In this document: piece by piece, positions 35,585-44,240 of the stretch | Layout: the number at the start of each line of letters is the position of its first letter | Position numbering within the stretch: the stretch's first letter is position 1 | From: JANWJE01 sp044326545 | GTDB lineage: Bacteria > Chlamydiota > Chlamydiia > Chlamydiales > Parachlamydiaceae | NCBI GenBank assembly: GCA_044326545.1 | Contig: JBIRBM010000001.1 | Coordinates: 1-64,000, forward strand | Direction of reading: 5' to 3' | DNA: 64,000 nt | Position numbers and translations under genes: made by a program | Notes under the pieces: generated by a model | What the model saw: only the letters and a program-made list of their open reading frames with translations | The model's database searches: none | What the model was told of the DNA's origin: nothing

Positions 35585-35968
35585 AGCTTTGGCAATATTG
35601 GCAACCAAGGGGTTTTTTTCTTTCTTCAGGATGTTGACTAATTTAAGCCCTTCTTCTTTTTTTCCCATGGCAAAAAGAGTTTTTGCTAGGTTAATTAAGG
35701 TGGGGCTGTGGTCTTCGGATTCTAGTTTTAAGGATCGATCAAAACATTTTAACGCTTGATCATATTGATGGATTTGCAAATAAATGGCTCCCAATGTCTG
35801 AGCGTCGTAAGCACTTGCAGGATCTAAAATTTCTAAGGCTTCGAAAAAAGGGAGCGCAATATCATACTTGCCTTGGCGAATGTAGGAAAAGCCCGTATAG
35901 CGCAAATCTTCAATATGTTCATCTGTCCAATTTAGTCTATCTTTCCATTCAATCGAGCTCATATGCAT
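35558..35968 (-). CDS. TPR protein (CT274-like)
   Basis: 136 residues with three TPR units (YTGFSYIRQGKYDIALPFFE, TLGAIYLQIHQYDQALKCFD, NLAKTLFAMGKKEEGLKLVN). It resembles T3SS needle/translocator chaperones in fold, and a gene of this type sits next to dnaA2 in C. trachomatis. The start ATG overlaps the upstream gene's TGA (TGATG), a translational coupling that argues for a joint complex. Another ATG six bases on (35962) is possible. No membrane span. Confidence 0.75.
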   Translation of the reverse strand: MHMSSIEWKDRLNWTDEHIEDLRYTGFSYIRQGKYDIALPFFEALEILDPASAYDAQTLGAIYLQIHQYDQALKCFDRSLKLESEDHSPTLINLAKTLFAMGKKEEGLKLVNILKKEKNPLVANIAKALLLAYSPS

Positions 35969-36417
35969 CAACCTTGTAAAAACTGACCCAAGCGACCTAC
36001 AATAAAGCCTATCCAACTGTTAATTTTTTTAATTTGTTCAAAACAGTTTTTAAGCTTCTTTTTTTTCTTCTCATCTTCATCTGTTTCGCAGATGATGTCG
36101 TCGAGTTCTCTCTCATTTTCTTCTTCTTCTTGAAATGAACCCAAGCTGGGGGCTACACGGAAAAAGCCAAAAGGGGAGCGTCTTTGAAATTGAAATTTTG
36201 TCGGAGGGAAGAAAAAAGCCCAGGGGTTTTGGACAATTCTTACCCCAAGTAAGAGATCCATTTCCGATAATTTAGGATAGAAATCAAGGACTTGAATCTG
36301 AGCCGGAATGCTTGAGGCTTCATCTAAGTGGTACTCTTGATTGATCTCCTCAATCATGTTGGTTCGCCGAGCGTATTGGATATAAATCCCAATATCGAGC
36401 TTGTCTATTGTCGTCAT
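35968..36417 (-). CDS. Conserved chlamydial protein (CT273-like)
   Basis: 149 residues, start MTTIDKLDIGIYIQYARRTN. A folded N-terminal half (residues 1-85, mixed strand and helix) precedes a Glu-rich acidic/lysine-rich linker (EEEENERELDDIICETDEDE) and a C-terminal helix (LKNCFEQIKKINSWIGFIVG). No signal peptide. Translationally coupled to the TPR gene. It occupies the place of CT273 beside the dnaA2-TPR pair and opposite rsmH; the biochemical role is unknown. Confidence 0.65.
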   Translation of the reverse strand: MTTIDKLDIGIYIQYARRTNMIEEINQEYHLDEASSIPAQIQVLDFYPKLSEMDLLLGVRIVQNPWAFFFPPTKFQFQRRSPFGFFRVAPSLGSFQEEEENERELDDIICETDEDEKKKKKLKNCFEQIKKINSWIGFIVGRLGQFLQG

Positions 36418-36540
36418 AATCCACCTATCATATGGCTTATTTTAACAACTCTGAGATATTTTAGTAAATCGGCATCTTATCCCAAAACGGGTAAATGACA
36501 GATTCTTCCTTCAATGATCGTCTCTGCGACTGTTAAACAT

Positions 36541-36582
36541 TCACCTTGCGCACCAAGAGCGTGATTTAGGCTTTGGCGCATT
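36541..36582. repeat. Family A repeat, left half only
   Basis: TCACCTTGCGCACCAAGAGCGTGATTTAGGCTTTGG reproduces one arm of the family A element; no matching right arm follows. A decayed or solo end. Confidence 0.5.
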
Positions 36583-36714
36583 CCAAACCATCAATTTACA
36601 TGCGATGTTATCGAAAATTTCTGGGTGATATTGAACTTTATGCAGAACGCTATCTCGAATCAATAACTGATGATGGAACGCAGCGTTTTCCGAAAAAAAC
36701 GATTGAACTCGACC

Positions 36715-36744
36715 TTGCAATTTTCAATCTTTGTGCGCTATAAT
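36715..36744 (+). promoter_or_regulatory. Probable sigma-66/70 promoter for rsmH-ftsL-ftsI-murE
   Basis: TTGCAA, an 18-base spacer, then TATAAT, matching the major sigma-factor consensus at 10 of 12 positions. The -10 box lies 38 bases before the rsmH ATG. The remainder of 36418-36782 otherwise holds only the half repeat above. Confidence 0.55.
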
Positions 36745-36782
36745 CCTTTTTGCACAATAACATTTTATCCTTAAGACTCTTC

Positions 36783-37730
36783 ATGCATCCATCTCCCCAC
36801 TATCCTGTTTTACTAACCGAAGTGATTGACGCTTTTCATCCATTACTTCTTGACGTGGTGATCGATGGAACATTAGGGGCTGGGGGACACGCTCAGGCAT
36901 TGCTCGAGCGTCACCCCGAAATTCAATATTATATTGGCATTGATCAAGACCCAGAAGCATTATCTTTAGCAGAGGACCGTTTAAAACGCTGGTCATCTCA
37001 ATTAATTTTACGACACGGTAATTTTTCTCAATTCGATCAGTTTTTAAAACAGTTATCTTTGCCTTCTGCTAGCGCCATTCTCATTGATCTTGGGGTCTCT
37101 TCAATGCAGCTTGACCAGGCGGCTAGAGGATTTAGTTTCATGAGAGAGGGCCCCCTCGATATGCGAATGAATCCTTTAGAGGGAATCACTGCTGCAGATA
37201 TTGTGAACACATGGCCTGAAGCCGATCTTGGCAAGATTTTCCGAGAATATGGCGAAGAAAAACAATGGAGAGCTGCTGCGCGGGCAATTGTCAAGACAAG
37301 AGCTACCCATCCTTTTGTTACAACACAAGATCTTAAAAATGTGTTATATCCAGTTCTCGCGCGATTTTCAAAAAAGGGAATCCACCCTTTAACGCTGATT
37401 TTTCAAGCGCTGCGAATCTGTGTGAACAAAGAATTAGAGGTTTTAGAAACCTTTTTGCCAAAGGCAATTGATTCTTTGACGGAAGGAGGGCGCTTAGCTG
37501 TGATCAGTTTTCATAGTCTTGAAGATCGAATTGTTAAAGGACATATGCGTTTGGCGGCAAGCGATAAGTGGGAAACAAGCGGGCTTGGGGGACTTTTTCG
37601 AGATAAAGAACCCACAATTAAACTGATGACAAAAAAGCCGATCGAATCTACAGATCAAGAGATTCATCTTAATCCTAGAAGCCGAAGCGCTAAGTTACGT
37701 GTGGCAGAAAAGGTGGGCAAGCGCCTGTAA
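36783..37730 (+). CDS. rsmH: 16S rRNA (cytosine-1402 N4) methyltransferase RsmH (MraW)
   Basis: 315 residues. SAM-binding pattern DGTLGAGGHAQALL near the N terminus, then IGIDQDPEAL, ILIDLGVSSMQLDQ..RGFSF, and the C-terminal HSLEDRIVK and LNPRSRSAKLR blocks. It methylates the ribosomal P site. I use the ATG giving MHPSPHYPVLLTEV, the family's normal N terminus; an upstream TTG would add eleven residues. First gene of the division/cell-wall operon, as in most bacteria. Confidence 0.95.
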   Translation: MHPSPHYPVLLTEVIDAFHPLLLDVVIDGTLGAGGHAQALLERHPEIQYYIGIDQDPEALSLAEDRLKRWSSQLILRHGNFSQFDQFLKQLSLPSASAILIDLGVSSMQLDQAARGFSFMREGPLDMRMNPLEGITAADIVNTWPEADLGKIFREYGEEKQWRAAARAIVKTRATHPFVTTQDLKNVLYPVLARFSKKGIHPLTLIFQALRICVNKELEVLETFLPKAIDSLTEGGRLAVISFHSLEDRIVKGHMRLAASDKWETSGLGGLFRDKEPTIKLMTKKPIESTDQEIHLNPRSRSAKLRVAEKVGKRL

Positions 37731-37754
37731 ACAGGCTCTAAGGAGGAATAGAAG

Positions 37755-38060
37755 ATGGGACTGTTGATTCGGTTGTTGCTGTGCATTTCTTTTGCCGGTC
37801 TTGTCCTCTATAAATACATTGATAAGCTCAATGATTTAACCGGACTGCGCTTATCAATCCCTATTTTAGCGCGTGAAGTCAAAGAAATCCATGAGCAAAA
37901 TCTTGAGCTTCAGTATACAATTGATTGTTTTGAAAGTCCTTTGCATTTAATGGAATTAGCTGAAAAACCTGAATTTGGACATCTCAAATATCCAATTCTT
38001 GATGATATTGTATTGTTGCCTGAGTTTCCTGTTTACTGCGTTGAGGGGCAAGACCTCTAA
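37755..38060 (+). CDS. FtsL-like divisome protein (CT271 position)
   Basis: 101 residues; one N-terminal TM helix (LIRLLLCISFAGLVLYKYID), then a helical periplasmic part (ILAREVKEIHEQNLELQYTI, DCFESPLHLMELAE), the bitopic coiled-coil plan of FtsL. Strong AAGGAGG before the ATG. Between rsmH and ftsI, the place of ftsL in other bacteria. Sequence is too divergent for certainty. Confidence 0.7.
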   Translation: MGLLIRLLLCISFAGLVLYKYIDKLNDLTGLRLSIPILAREVKEIHEQNLELQYTIDCFESPLHLMELAEKPEFGHLKYPILDDIVLLPEFPVYCVEGQDL

Positions 38061-38063
38061 TTT

Positions 38064-40088
38064 ATGTTGAAAATACCTGTTACAACGGCGGATAAATTCC
38101 GTTTATTGTGGGTTGCGTTACTCATTTTCATTTTATTTTCCTTCTTGATTGCCCAATTTTACCATATTCAAATTTTGGAAGGAAAAAAATGGGCTCAGAA
38201 GGCTCTTAAGCAACATTTCTTTTTCATCAAAGAGCCTTTTATCCGAGGAGCTTTTTACTCTAATCCCTATATTAGAGAAGGAGATCCTCCAAAACCTCAA
38301 CGTTTTGCTATTGATGTTCCCAAATTCCATCTCTATGCAGATCCCGAATCCATTCCGTTAGAATTTAAAAATGAAGTCTCTGATCAGTTATCCTTGATTT
38401 TATCATTAAATCAAGGGGATTGTCTGCAACTAGCCGAGCAACTGCAAAAAAAAAGCCGCAGCCGAAAACTTGCGATGTGGTTAGATAAAGAGACCTATCG
38501 AGCGATCAATCAATGGTGGCAACCTTTTGCCCGTCAGAATAAAATCGCTCGAAATGCTCTTTTCTTTGTTAAAGATTATCAGCGCTCTTATCCATTTGGA
38601 AAATTACTGGGTCAGGTGCTTCATACAATTCAAAATCAAAAAGATGAAAAAACCGGCCGCGCATTGCCCACCGGAGGCCTTGAGCTTTACTTTCATTCAT
38701 TTTTAGAGGGAACAAATGGTAAAAGACGTTTGATGCGTTCACCTCGAAACGCTTTAGAAACCGGTGAAGTCATTGCTTACCCGGAGCATGGAGCCGATAT
38801 TTATCTGACGATTAATCCTTTTTTACAAGCGATTGCCGAAGAGGAGATCGAAAAAGGAGTTCAAAAAAGTAAAGGAAAAGGGGGCTGGGTTGGGGTAATG
38901 GATCCCTATACCGGAGAAATTTTAGCACTCGCTCAATATCCATTTTTTTATCCTCCTGATTATCAATCTTATTTTAACGATCCTAAATTGGTTGAACATA
39001 CAAAAGTCAAAGCCATTACCGATGCGAATGAGCCAGGCTCCGTTTTCAAACCTTTTACTGTAGCCATCGCCCTTAAAGCAAATAAAGAATTGATTAGCCA
39101 AGGAAAAAAGGAATTATTTTCCCCGGACGAAAAAATTTCCACAAAGAGTGGTCATTTTCCAGGACGGTCTAAACCCATTAGTGATACCAGCTCCCATCAT
39201 TATTTGAATATGGATATGGCCATGCAGAAGTCGTCCAATATTTATATGGGGCGTCTAGCTGAGCGAATCGTGGCTCGTATGGGAAATGAATGGTTTCGTC
39301 GTGAAATTCAGTTGTTTGGATTTGGTCAAAAAACCCATATTGAACTACCCGCCGAAAGCGCCGGAGTGTTACCGACTCCTGGAAAACTTCATCGTAACGG
39401 AGTGTTAGAGTGGTCGACTCCCACTCCATTTTCGATTGCAATGGGTTACAATCTTCAGGTGACAACTGTTCAGTTATTACGGGCTTACTCGATCTTTGCA
39501 AATGGCGGAATGTTAGTGCAACCAACCTTGGTAAGGTGTATTGTAAAAAAAGATGCACAAGGAAATTCCCGCGTCTTAATGGACCATGCATGTGAGGAGA
39601 GAAGAACACATTTCCCAAGAGTGCTTGATGAAGATATTGTAAAAAGGGTGATACGCTCGATGCGATTCGTGACTAAGCCGGGAGGAACGGCAGCAAAAGC
39701 TGATGTCCCCGGATACACCGAAGTTGGCAAGACAAGCACGACAAAGAAAATCGTCAATGGAATGTATTCCGAAAAGTTATATTGTCCAAGTTTTGCAGGA
39801 TTTATCCCTGCAAAACGTCCTGCATTGGTGATTGCCGTCACCATTGACGAGCCTGAGTATGGCTATATTCCAGGGATTGGAAAAAATCACAATGGGGGAA
39901 ATTGTACAGCAAACGTATTTCGCAGCATTGCGAAGCGCTCTTTAGAGTATCTAGGCGTTGCGCCTGATGATCCTTATGGCTATCCATTTGGAGATCCTCG
40001 CTCCAATCCGGCCAAAGAAGTCTGGATGGATGAAACCAAAAAGCTCCAAGACCTTTATCAAAAATGGAACAAGCCGCCTGTCCCGTGA
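38064..40088 (+). CDS. ftsI: Septal peptidoglycan transpeptidase FtsI (PBP3)
   Basis: 674 residues. An N-terminal TM anchor (FRLLWVALLIFILFSFLIAQ), a pedestal domain, and a transpeptidase domain with SVFK (active Ser at about 326), SSN (about 390) and KTS (about 556). It crosslinks septal wall in the divisome. The gap to the FtsL-like gene is only three bases. In pathogenic chlamydiae PBP3 acts with a minimal division ring lacking FtsZ; I see no ftsZ here. All catalytic motifs are intact. Confidence 0.93.
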   Translation: MLKIPVTTADKFRLLWVALLIFILFSFLIAQFYHIQILEGKKWAQKALKQHFFFIKEPFIRGAFYSNPYIREGDPPKPQRFAIDVPKFHLYADPESIPLEFKNEVSDQLSLILSLNQGDCLQLAEQLQKKSRSRKLAMWLDKETYRAINQWWQPFARQNKIARNALFFVKDYQRSYPFGKLLGQVLHTIQNQKDEKTGRALPTGGLELYFHSFLEGTNGKRRLMRSPRNALETGEVIAYPEHGADIYLTINPFLQAIAEEEIEKGVQKSKGKGGWVGVMDPYTGEILALAQYPFFYPPDYQSYFNDPKLVEHTKVKAITDANEPGSVFKPFTVAIALKANKELISQGKKELFSPDEKISTKSGHFPGRSKPISDTSSHHYLNMDMAMQKSSNIYMGRLAERIVARMGNEWFRREIQLFGFGQKTHIELPAESAGVLPTPGKLHRNGVLEWSTPTPFSIAMGYNLQVTTVQLLRAYSIFANGGMLVQPTLVRCIVKKDAQGNSRVLMDHACEERRTHFPRVLDEDIVKRVIRSMRFVTKPGGTAAKADVPGYTEVGKTSTTKKIVNGMYSEKLYCPSFAGFIPAKRPALVIAVTIDEPEYGYIPGIGKNHNGGNCTANVFRSIAKRSLEYLGVAPDDPYGYPFGDPRSNPAKEVWMDETKKLQDLYQKWNKPPVP

Positions 40089-40117
40089 CTCTTTAAAAAG
40101 GATTTAGGGTATTGATT

Positions 40118-41605
40118 ATGAAATTAAAAAAAATTCTATCTGGGGTTGATGATTGTCTTGTCAAAGGCTCTAAAGACATTTTCATTACCGGCATTACCTC
40201 AAATTCTAAGTGGGTTGCACCAGGCAATCTCTTTATTGCAAAGAAAGGGAAAACCTACGATGGGGGGCAATTTATTTTTGAAGCGATACGAGCGGGAGCT
40301 TCTGCAATTGTCACCGATCTTTACGATCCTTCAATGAGACAAGTGGTTCAAATCATTCACCCTAATGCCTCTTCGATCGAAAGTCTTTTAGCGGCCAATT
40401 ATTATCAGCATCCATCCCGCGATTTGCTCATGGTCGCAATAACGGGGACAAATGGAAAAACAACAACTTCTTTTTTGATAAAAAATTTATTAGATGAGAT
40501 CATGGGGCCTTGCGGTTTAATTGGAACGATTGAATATATCACAGGCAAAAATCGCCACCCAGCGAATCGGACGACTCCTGATGTCATCACAAATCAGAAA
40601 ATTCTTCGTGAAATGGTGGCGCATGGATGTCAGGCAGGTGTCATGGAGGTTTCGTCGCATGCGTTGGATCAAGGGAGGGTAGAGAACATAGAATTTGACG
40701 TTGCCATTTTTTCAAATTTAACCCTTGATCATCTCGACTATCATCAATCGATGGAAAATTATGCTATGGCGAAAAGGAAGCTCTTCCAAGAGATTGGAAA
40801 AGGAAAACTCAAAAAAAGAAGAGCCCCTTGGGCCATTATTAACCACGACAGTCCTTGGGCTTCTTTTATGATTGAGGGATGCTCTGCCAATCTTTTATCT
40901 TATGGAATAGCGCCATCGGCAGATTTAAGGGCCTCTGATATTCGATTAGAAAAAGGAGGAACTCGAGCCAAGGTGATCTATAAACATCAGGTTGAAGAGT
41001 GTTTTTGGCCTTTAGTTGGGCGATTTAATGTGTATAACTGTTTAGCTGCAATGGCTGTTCCTCTTTCTTTAGGAATTCCATTACATGTTGCCTCTCAATT
41101 GATGTCTAAAGTCGGCTTTGTGAGAGGGCGTTTGCAACCTGTGAAAAATGATCTGGGATTGCAAATTTATGTTGATTTTGCCCATTCTGATGACGCTCTT
41201 TTAAATGTATTGATGACGTTGAGAGAAATTCAACAAGAAGCGGGACGTCTGATTGTTGTTTTTGGTTGCGGAGGGGATCGAGATCGGTTGAAGCGTCCTA
41301 AAATGGGTGAAGTGTCCGATCGTTATGCTGATTTTTCTATTTTGACCTCCGATAATCCTCGATCTGAAGATCCTCTTAAAATTTGCGAAGAGATCGCTCG
41401 AGGATTTTCAAGAGAGCACATGTATGAAATTGAGATTGATCGCAAAGAGGCGATAAAAAAAGGGGTCGAGAGGGCACATCCTCAAGACATTCTCCTCATT
41501 GCCGGAAAAGGGCATGAAGCTTACCAAGTCTTTGCGGATCAAACAATTGAATTTGACGATTGCAAAGTAACAGCCGAGATTTGTGCCTCTTTAAAGAATG
41601 GATAA
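40118..41605 (+). CDS. murE: UDP-MurNAc-tripeptide synthetase MurE, diaminopimelate type
   Basis: 495 residues. ATP loop AITGTNGKTTTSFL, the carbamoylated-lysine region SNLTLDHLDYHQSMENYAMA followed by KRKLF, and DNPR (in LTSDNPRSEDP), the tetrad that selects meso-diaminopimelate over lysine. Adds DAP to UDP-MurNAc-L-Ala-D-Glu in the cytosol. ATG is used in preference to the TTG six bases upstream. The DAP precursor enzyme Asd is encoded in the same window. Confidence 0.95.
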   Translation: MKLKKILSGVDDCLVKGSKDIFITGITSNSKWVAPGNLFIAKKGKTYDGGQFIFEAIRAGASAIVTDLYDPSMRQVVQIIHPNASSIESLLAANYYQHPSRDLLMVAITGTNGKTTTSFLIKNLLDEIMGPCGLIGTIEYITGKNRHPANRTTPDVITNQKILREMVAHGCQAGVMEVSSHALDQGRVENIEFDVAIFSNLTLDHLDYHQSMENYAMAKRKLFQEIGKGKLKKRRAPWAIINHDSPWASFMIEGCSANLLSYGIAPSADLRASDIRLEKGGTRAKVIYKHQVEECFWPLVGRFNVYNCLAAMAVPLSLGIPLHVASQLMSKVGFVRGRLQPVKNDLGLQIYVDFAHSDDALLNVLMTLREIQQEAGRLIVVFGCGGDRDRLKRPKMGEVSDRYADFSILTSDNPRSEDPLKICEEIARGFSREHMYEIEIDRKEAIKKGVERAHPQDILLIAGKGHEAYQVFADQTIEFDDCKVTAEICASLKNG

Positions 41606-41673
41606 GGGGTGTCCTTCAAATTTTTCAAATCGAAGTTGAACAGGTTGTAAAAAATCTTCTGAGACGCTTAAAT

Positions 41674-41740
41674 TCTCACCTTACGCACCGCGAGCCCTTT
41701 GGCTTCAGTCCAAATCGCACTCCCGGTGCGTAAGGTGAGT
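41674..41740. repeat. Family A palindromic repeat, clean copy between murE and the amidase
   Basis: CTCACCTTACGCACC at the left and GGTGCGTAAGGTGAG at the right are perfect 15-base inverted arms; inside are CGAGCCCTTTGGCTTCAGTC and CAAATCGCACTC. This is the clearest reference copy of the family. Confidence 0.8.
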
Positions 41741-41773
41741 TAAATATTTCCCAATAGAGATTAAGAGGAATTC

Positions 41774-42535
41774 ATGTTTTTTCGCATCATATCCCTATGG
41801 CTTGTGATCTGTTTTGCCACTAGCATGACAGTCGATGCACAATCCACCCGTCCCTCGCCCCTCAATTTATCTAAGCTTCCTCTTTTGCAATCAGTAGAAG
41901 AGGGGCAAACCAAAACACAAATCAAACCCCCTTTACTTGTCCATCATATCACCATTATGGTTGATCCGGGGCATGGAGGCCATGATATTGGAACACAATC
42001 GATATCAAAGCCTCGTTATCAGGAAAAATCATTGAATCTTGTCACGGCAAAATTTGTCAGAGATTTTCTTGAGCACCTAGGCTATCAAGTGATCATGACG
42101 CGCGAGGAGGATAAATTTGTTTCGCTTGATAAAAGGGCGAAGATGGCAAATGAATTGAAACCGACGGTTTATGTGAGCATTCATTATAATTCAGCTCCTA
42201 TTGCAACCGCTCAAGGAATAGAGGTGTTCTTTTATCAATCTAAAGATGAAAAAAATAAAAAAGAAAAAGAAAGGGTTGTCAAATCAAGGCGTCTTGCACA
42301 TAGTGTATTAAAAAATATTGTGTGTGAAACCCAGGCGAAATCGCGCGGTGTTAAGCATGGCAATTACCTTGTGATTCGAGAGACAGCCGTTCCGGCGATT
42401 TTGGTGGAGGGGGGATTTGTGACGAACGAATCGGAAATGCAAAATCTTAAAGATCCCGTCTATTTGAAGCGTTTGGCTTGGGGGATCGTCTGTGGAATAG
42501 AAGAGTATTTGAATAAGCTCCACTTAGGAGGCTAG
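41774..42535 (+). CDS. amiA: N-acetylmuramoyl-L-alanine amidase (Amidase_3)
   Basis: 253 residues with a signal peptide (MFFRIISLWLVICFATSMTV, cut after VDAQS). Amidase_3 zinc site: MVDPGHGGHD (His), EKSLNL (Glu), and SIHYNS (second His) plus the closing VEGGFVTNESE (catalytic Glu). It cleaves the sugar-peptide bond during septum splitting in the periplasm. It follows murE with the family A repeat between them, so it may have its own promoter. Matches the CT268 position. Confidence 0.92.
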   Translation: MFFRIISLWLVICFATSMTVDAQSTRPSPLNLSKLPLLQSVEEGQTKTQIKPPLLVHHITIMVDPGHGGHDIGTQSISKPRYQEKSLNLVTAKFVRDFLEHLGYQVIMTREEDKFVSLDKRAKMANELKPTVYVSIHYNSAPIATAQGIEVFFYQSKDEKNKKEKERVVKSRRLAHSVLKNIVCETQAKSRGVKHGNYLVIRETAVPAILVEGGFVTNESEMQNLKDPVYLKRLAWGIVCGIEEYLNKLHLGG

Positions 42536-42564
42536 CTCCTCGCTTAAGAGGGTGTCTAGCCGCA

Positions 42565-42598
42565 TGTTTCGGCTGCATCCGGAGATGCGGCCGAAACA
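42565..42598. terminator. Strong hairpin between the amidase and the VWA gene
   Basis: TGTTTCGGCTGCATC pairs with GATGCGGCCGAAACA over 15 bases (one G-T pair) around a CGGA tetraloop. The genes on either side converge, so it probably ends both transcripts, although no U-run follows on either strand. Confidence 0.6.
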
Positions 42599-42622
42599 TA
42601 TAATAGACGATCGATGAAATCT

Positions 42623-44017
42623 CTACCCCTTTATTCGATGATGCTTCGTGGAATCTAGATATGCCGGAAGAGAATCGCCGGTTGCATCCCTTAAACGGTG
42701 TTTGTACTCTTCAACCGCTCTTATCTCATGGCGGTTCATTGAGGTACGAAATGCCTGGTATTCTCTTTGCCATGGAAATTCCTTTTTAACGCGATCTATT
42801 GCGCTTGCTCCTGATTGAGTGGCTTGTGCTCTGCAAAAATTGTCAAAATAGAGGAAATATTCTTCATCTGATCCCTGAACGCCGAGCAAATTATCAAGCG
42901 TCCACTTTGTAAAGGGAATCCCTTCATCAATTGCATCGAGATCGTCGGGGCATAAAGGGCCAACCAAGCGGCAAACATGAAACACCCCTTGTGTGTAAGG
43001 AAAAACAGATCCTTGATCACCCATCACCTCGTTCCTTTCTGCTTGAAAATCATCGATCGCAGAACAATAAGGGGCTATTTCTTCAGCTTCATTCATCCAT
43101 TTCACATCTTGCTCCTTATTGGAGCAGGCAATCAGAGTAAAGGGAGATCTCTCCGCTCCGGGTCTTTTTCGCAATAACTCAAAAACTTGCTGTTCTTCGC
43201 TCTTTCCTCCGTCAGGGACTCCATCTCCAAAAAAATAAAAAGAGGTTGGCTGATTGGCTGGATTAAGTCTTTGAAATGCTTGTTGAAAGCATGCATGAAT
43301 AGGGGTTGACCCTCTCGGTCCTCTTGCAAAAGCGCGATCAATTTGGTCATACGCCTCCCGTAAAAAAATCTCAGGATGTTTGCCTTGCCTCTCAATTCTA
43401 ATCACATTCTCTTGTTGGTTCAAGAACCGAATTTCAATTGGGCCGGTCGGAATGCAAGAGCAGATTTCGAGCATTTCTCTTATGTTTCTTTTGGCCTCCT
43501 CCCATCTTGATTCTGAACCGGAGCTTCTATTACTCATCGAGCTGCTGTCATCTACAATAAATTGTAGTTGATATTCAGAAAGAATTGATAATTTATTTGC
43601 TAATCCCATTGGAATTTGGTACTTATTGCGTACTTTCTCTTGTTCCAGCTTCATCTCATGAGGATTTAGCCCTATTCTTGCGCTAAGCTCTGGATCTTCT
43701 TCAATGATTTTCATTGTTTCTTGATAAGAAGGAGTGAACATGATGGGAGATTCTGTCTCTTCAGCACAGATATTGGCTTCGGATTCAGTATAAAAAGTCA
43801 TGAGAGGTGGAGGAGAAAGAGGCGCTGATGAAGATAAAGGTTGAGAGAGTATTCTGCCCGTTTGGGATTGTGTGTAAGCCGGATTGATCTTTTTGACTCC
43901 ATTTTCGATGATGTATTTCTTGGGTGGTTGCGGCACTTCTCTAGATGTTGGAATGGAAGAAAGCACCTGAGTTGAGGGGGGCAGTGGATGAGTAAAAAAA
44001 TTGCTAAAAATATTCAT
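42623..44017 (-). CDS. Von Willebrand factor A domain protein
   Basis: 464 residues. Residues ~1-140 are Pro/Ser-rich without a leader; the VWA domain starts at LQFIVDDSSSMS, whose D-x-S-x-S is the metal-ion-dependent adhesion site, followed by the conserved Thr in GPRGSTPIHA and Asp in FYFFGDGVPDGG, all three MIDAS loops present. After about residue 310 comes a C-terminal part (KWTLDNLLGVQGSDEEYFLY). The lack of a signal peptide and the disordered N terminus would suit a T3SS-delivered protein, but there is no direct evidence. Confidence 0.75.
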   Translation of the reverse strand: MNIFSNFFTHPLPPSTQVLSSIPTSREVPQPPKKYIIENGVKKINPAYTQSQTGRILSQPLSSSAPLSPPPLMTFYTESEANICAEETESPIMFTPSYQETMKIIEEDPELSARIGLNPHEMKLEQEKVRNKYQIPMGLANKLSILSEYQLQFIVDDSSSMSNRSSGSESRWEEAKRNIREMLEICSCIPTGPIEIRFLNQQENVIRIERQGKHPEIFLREAYDQIDRAFARGPRGSTPIHACFQQAFQRLNPANQPTSFYFFGDGVPDGGKSEEQQVFELLRKRPGAERSPFTLIACSNKEQDVKWMNEAEEIAPYCSAIDDFQAERNEVMGDQGSVFPYTQGVFHVCRLVGPLCPDDLDAIDEGIPFTKWTLDNLLGVQGSDEEYFLYFDNFCRAQATQSGASAIDRVKKEFPWQREYQAFRTSMNRHEIRAVEEYKHRLRDATGDSLPAYLDSTKHHRIKG

Positions 44018-44129
44018 TTTAATATCTCCTAATTTGATTTACAATTATTAAAAACTAACATTTAAGTAAATGCTGTAGACTTGTAATACTGTATTGAATT
44101 TTAATCAATAAAAATGTCGCCCTTTCGTA

Positions 44130-44240
44130 GGGTGTCTCATCAATTGCTAATCGCCTCTATTCAGGAGGATTTCTCAAGCGGGTGGCCACATCGCTTGGAA
44201 ATAACGTGAATAAAGGTTGATGATCAATTGATCACACGCC
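44130..44240. repeat. Family C palindromic repeat, second copy
   Basis: GGTGTCTCATCAATTGCTAA at the left is the inverted partner of TGATCAATTGATCACACGCC at the right; centre CAAGCGGGTGGCCACATCGC matches the copy at 30213 with few changes. Its right end overlaps the last bases of the beta-propeller gene: Gly-Val-stop (GGC GTG TGA) is repeat sequence. Confidence 0.75.
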
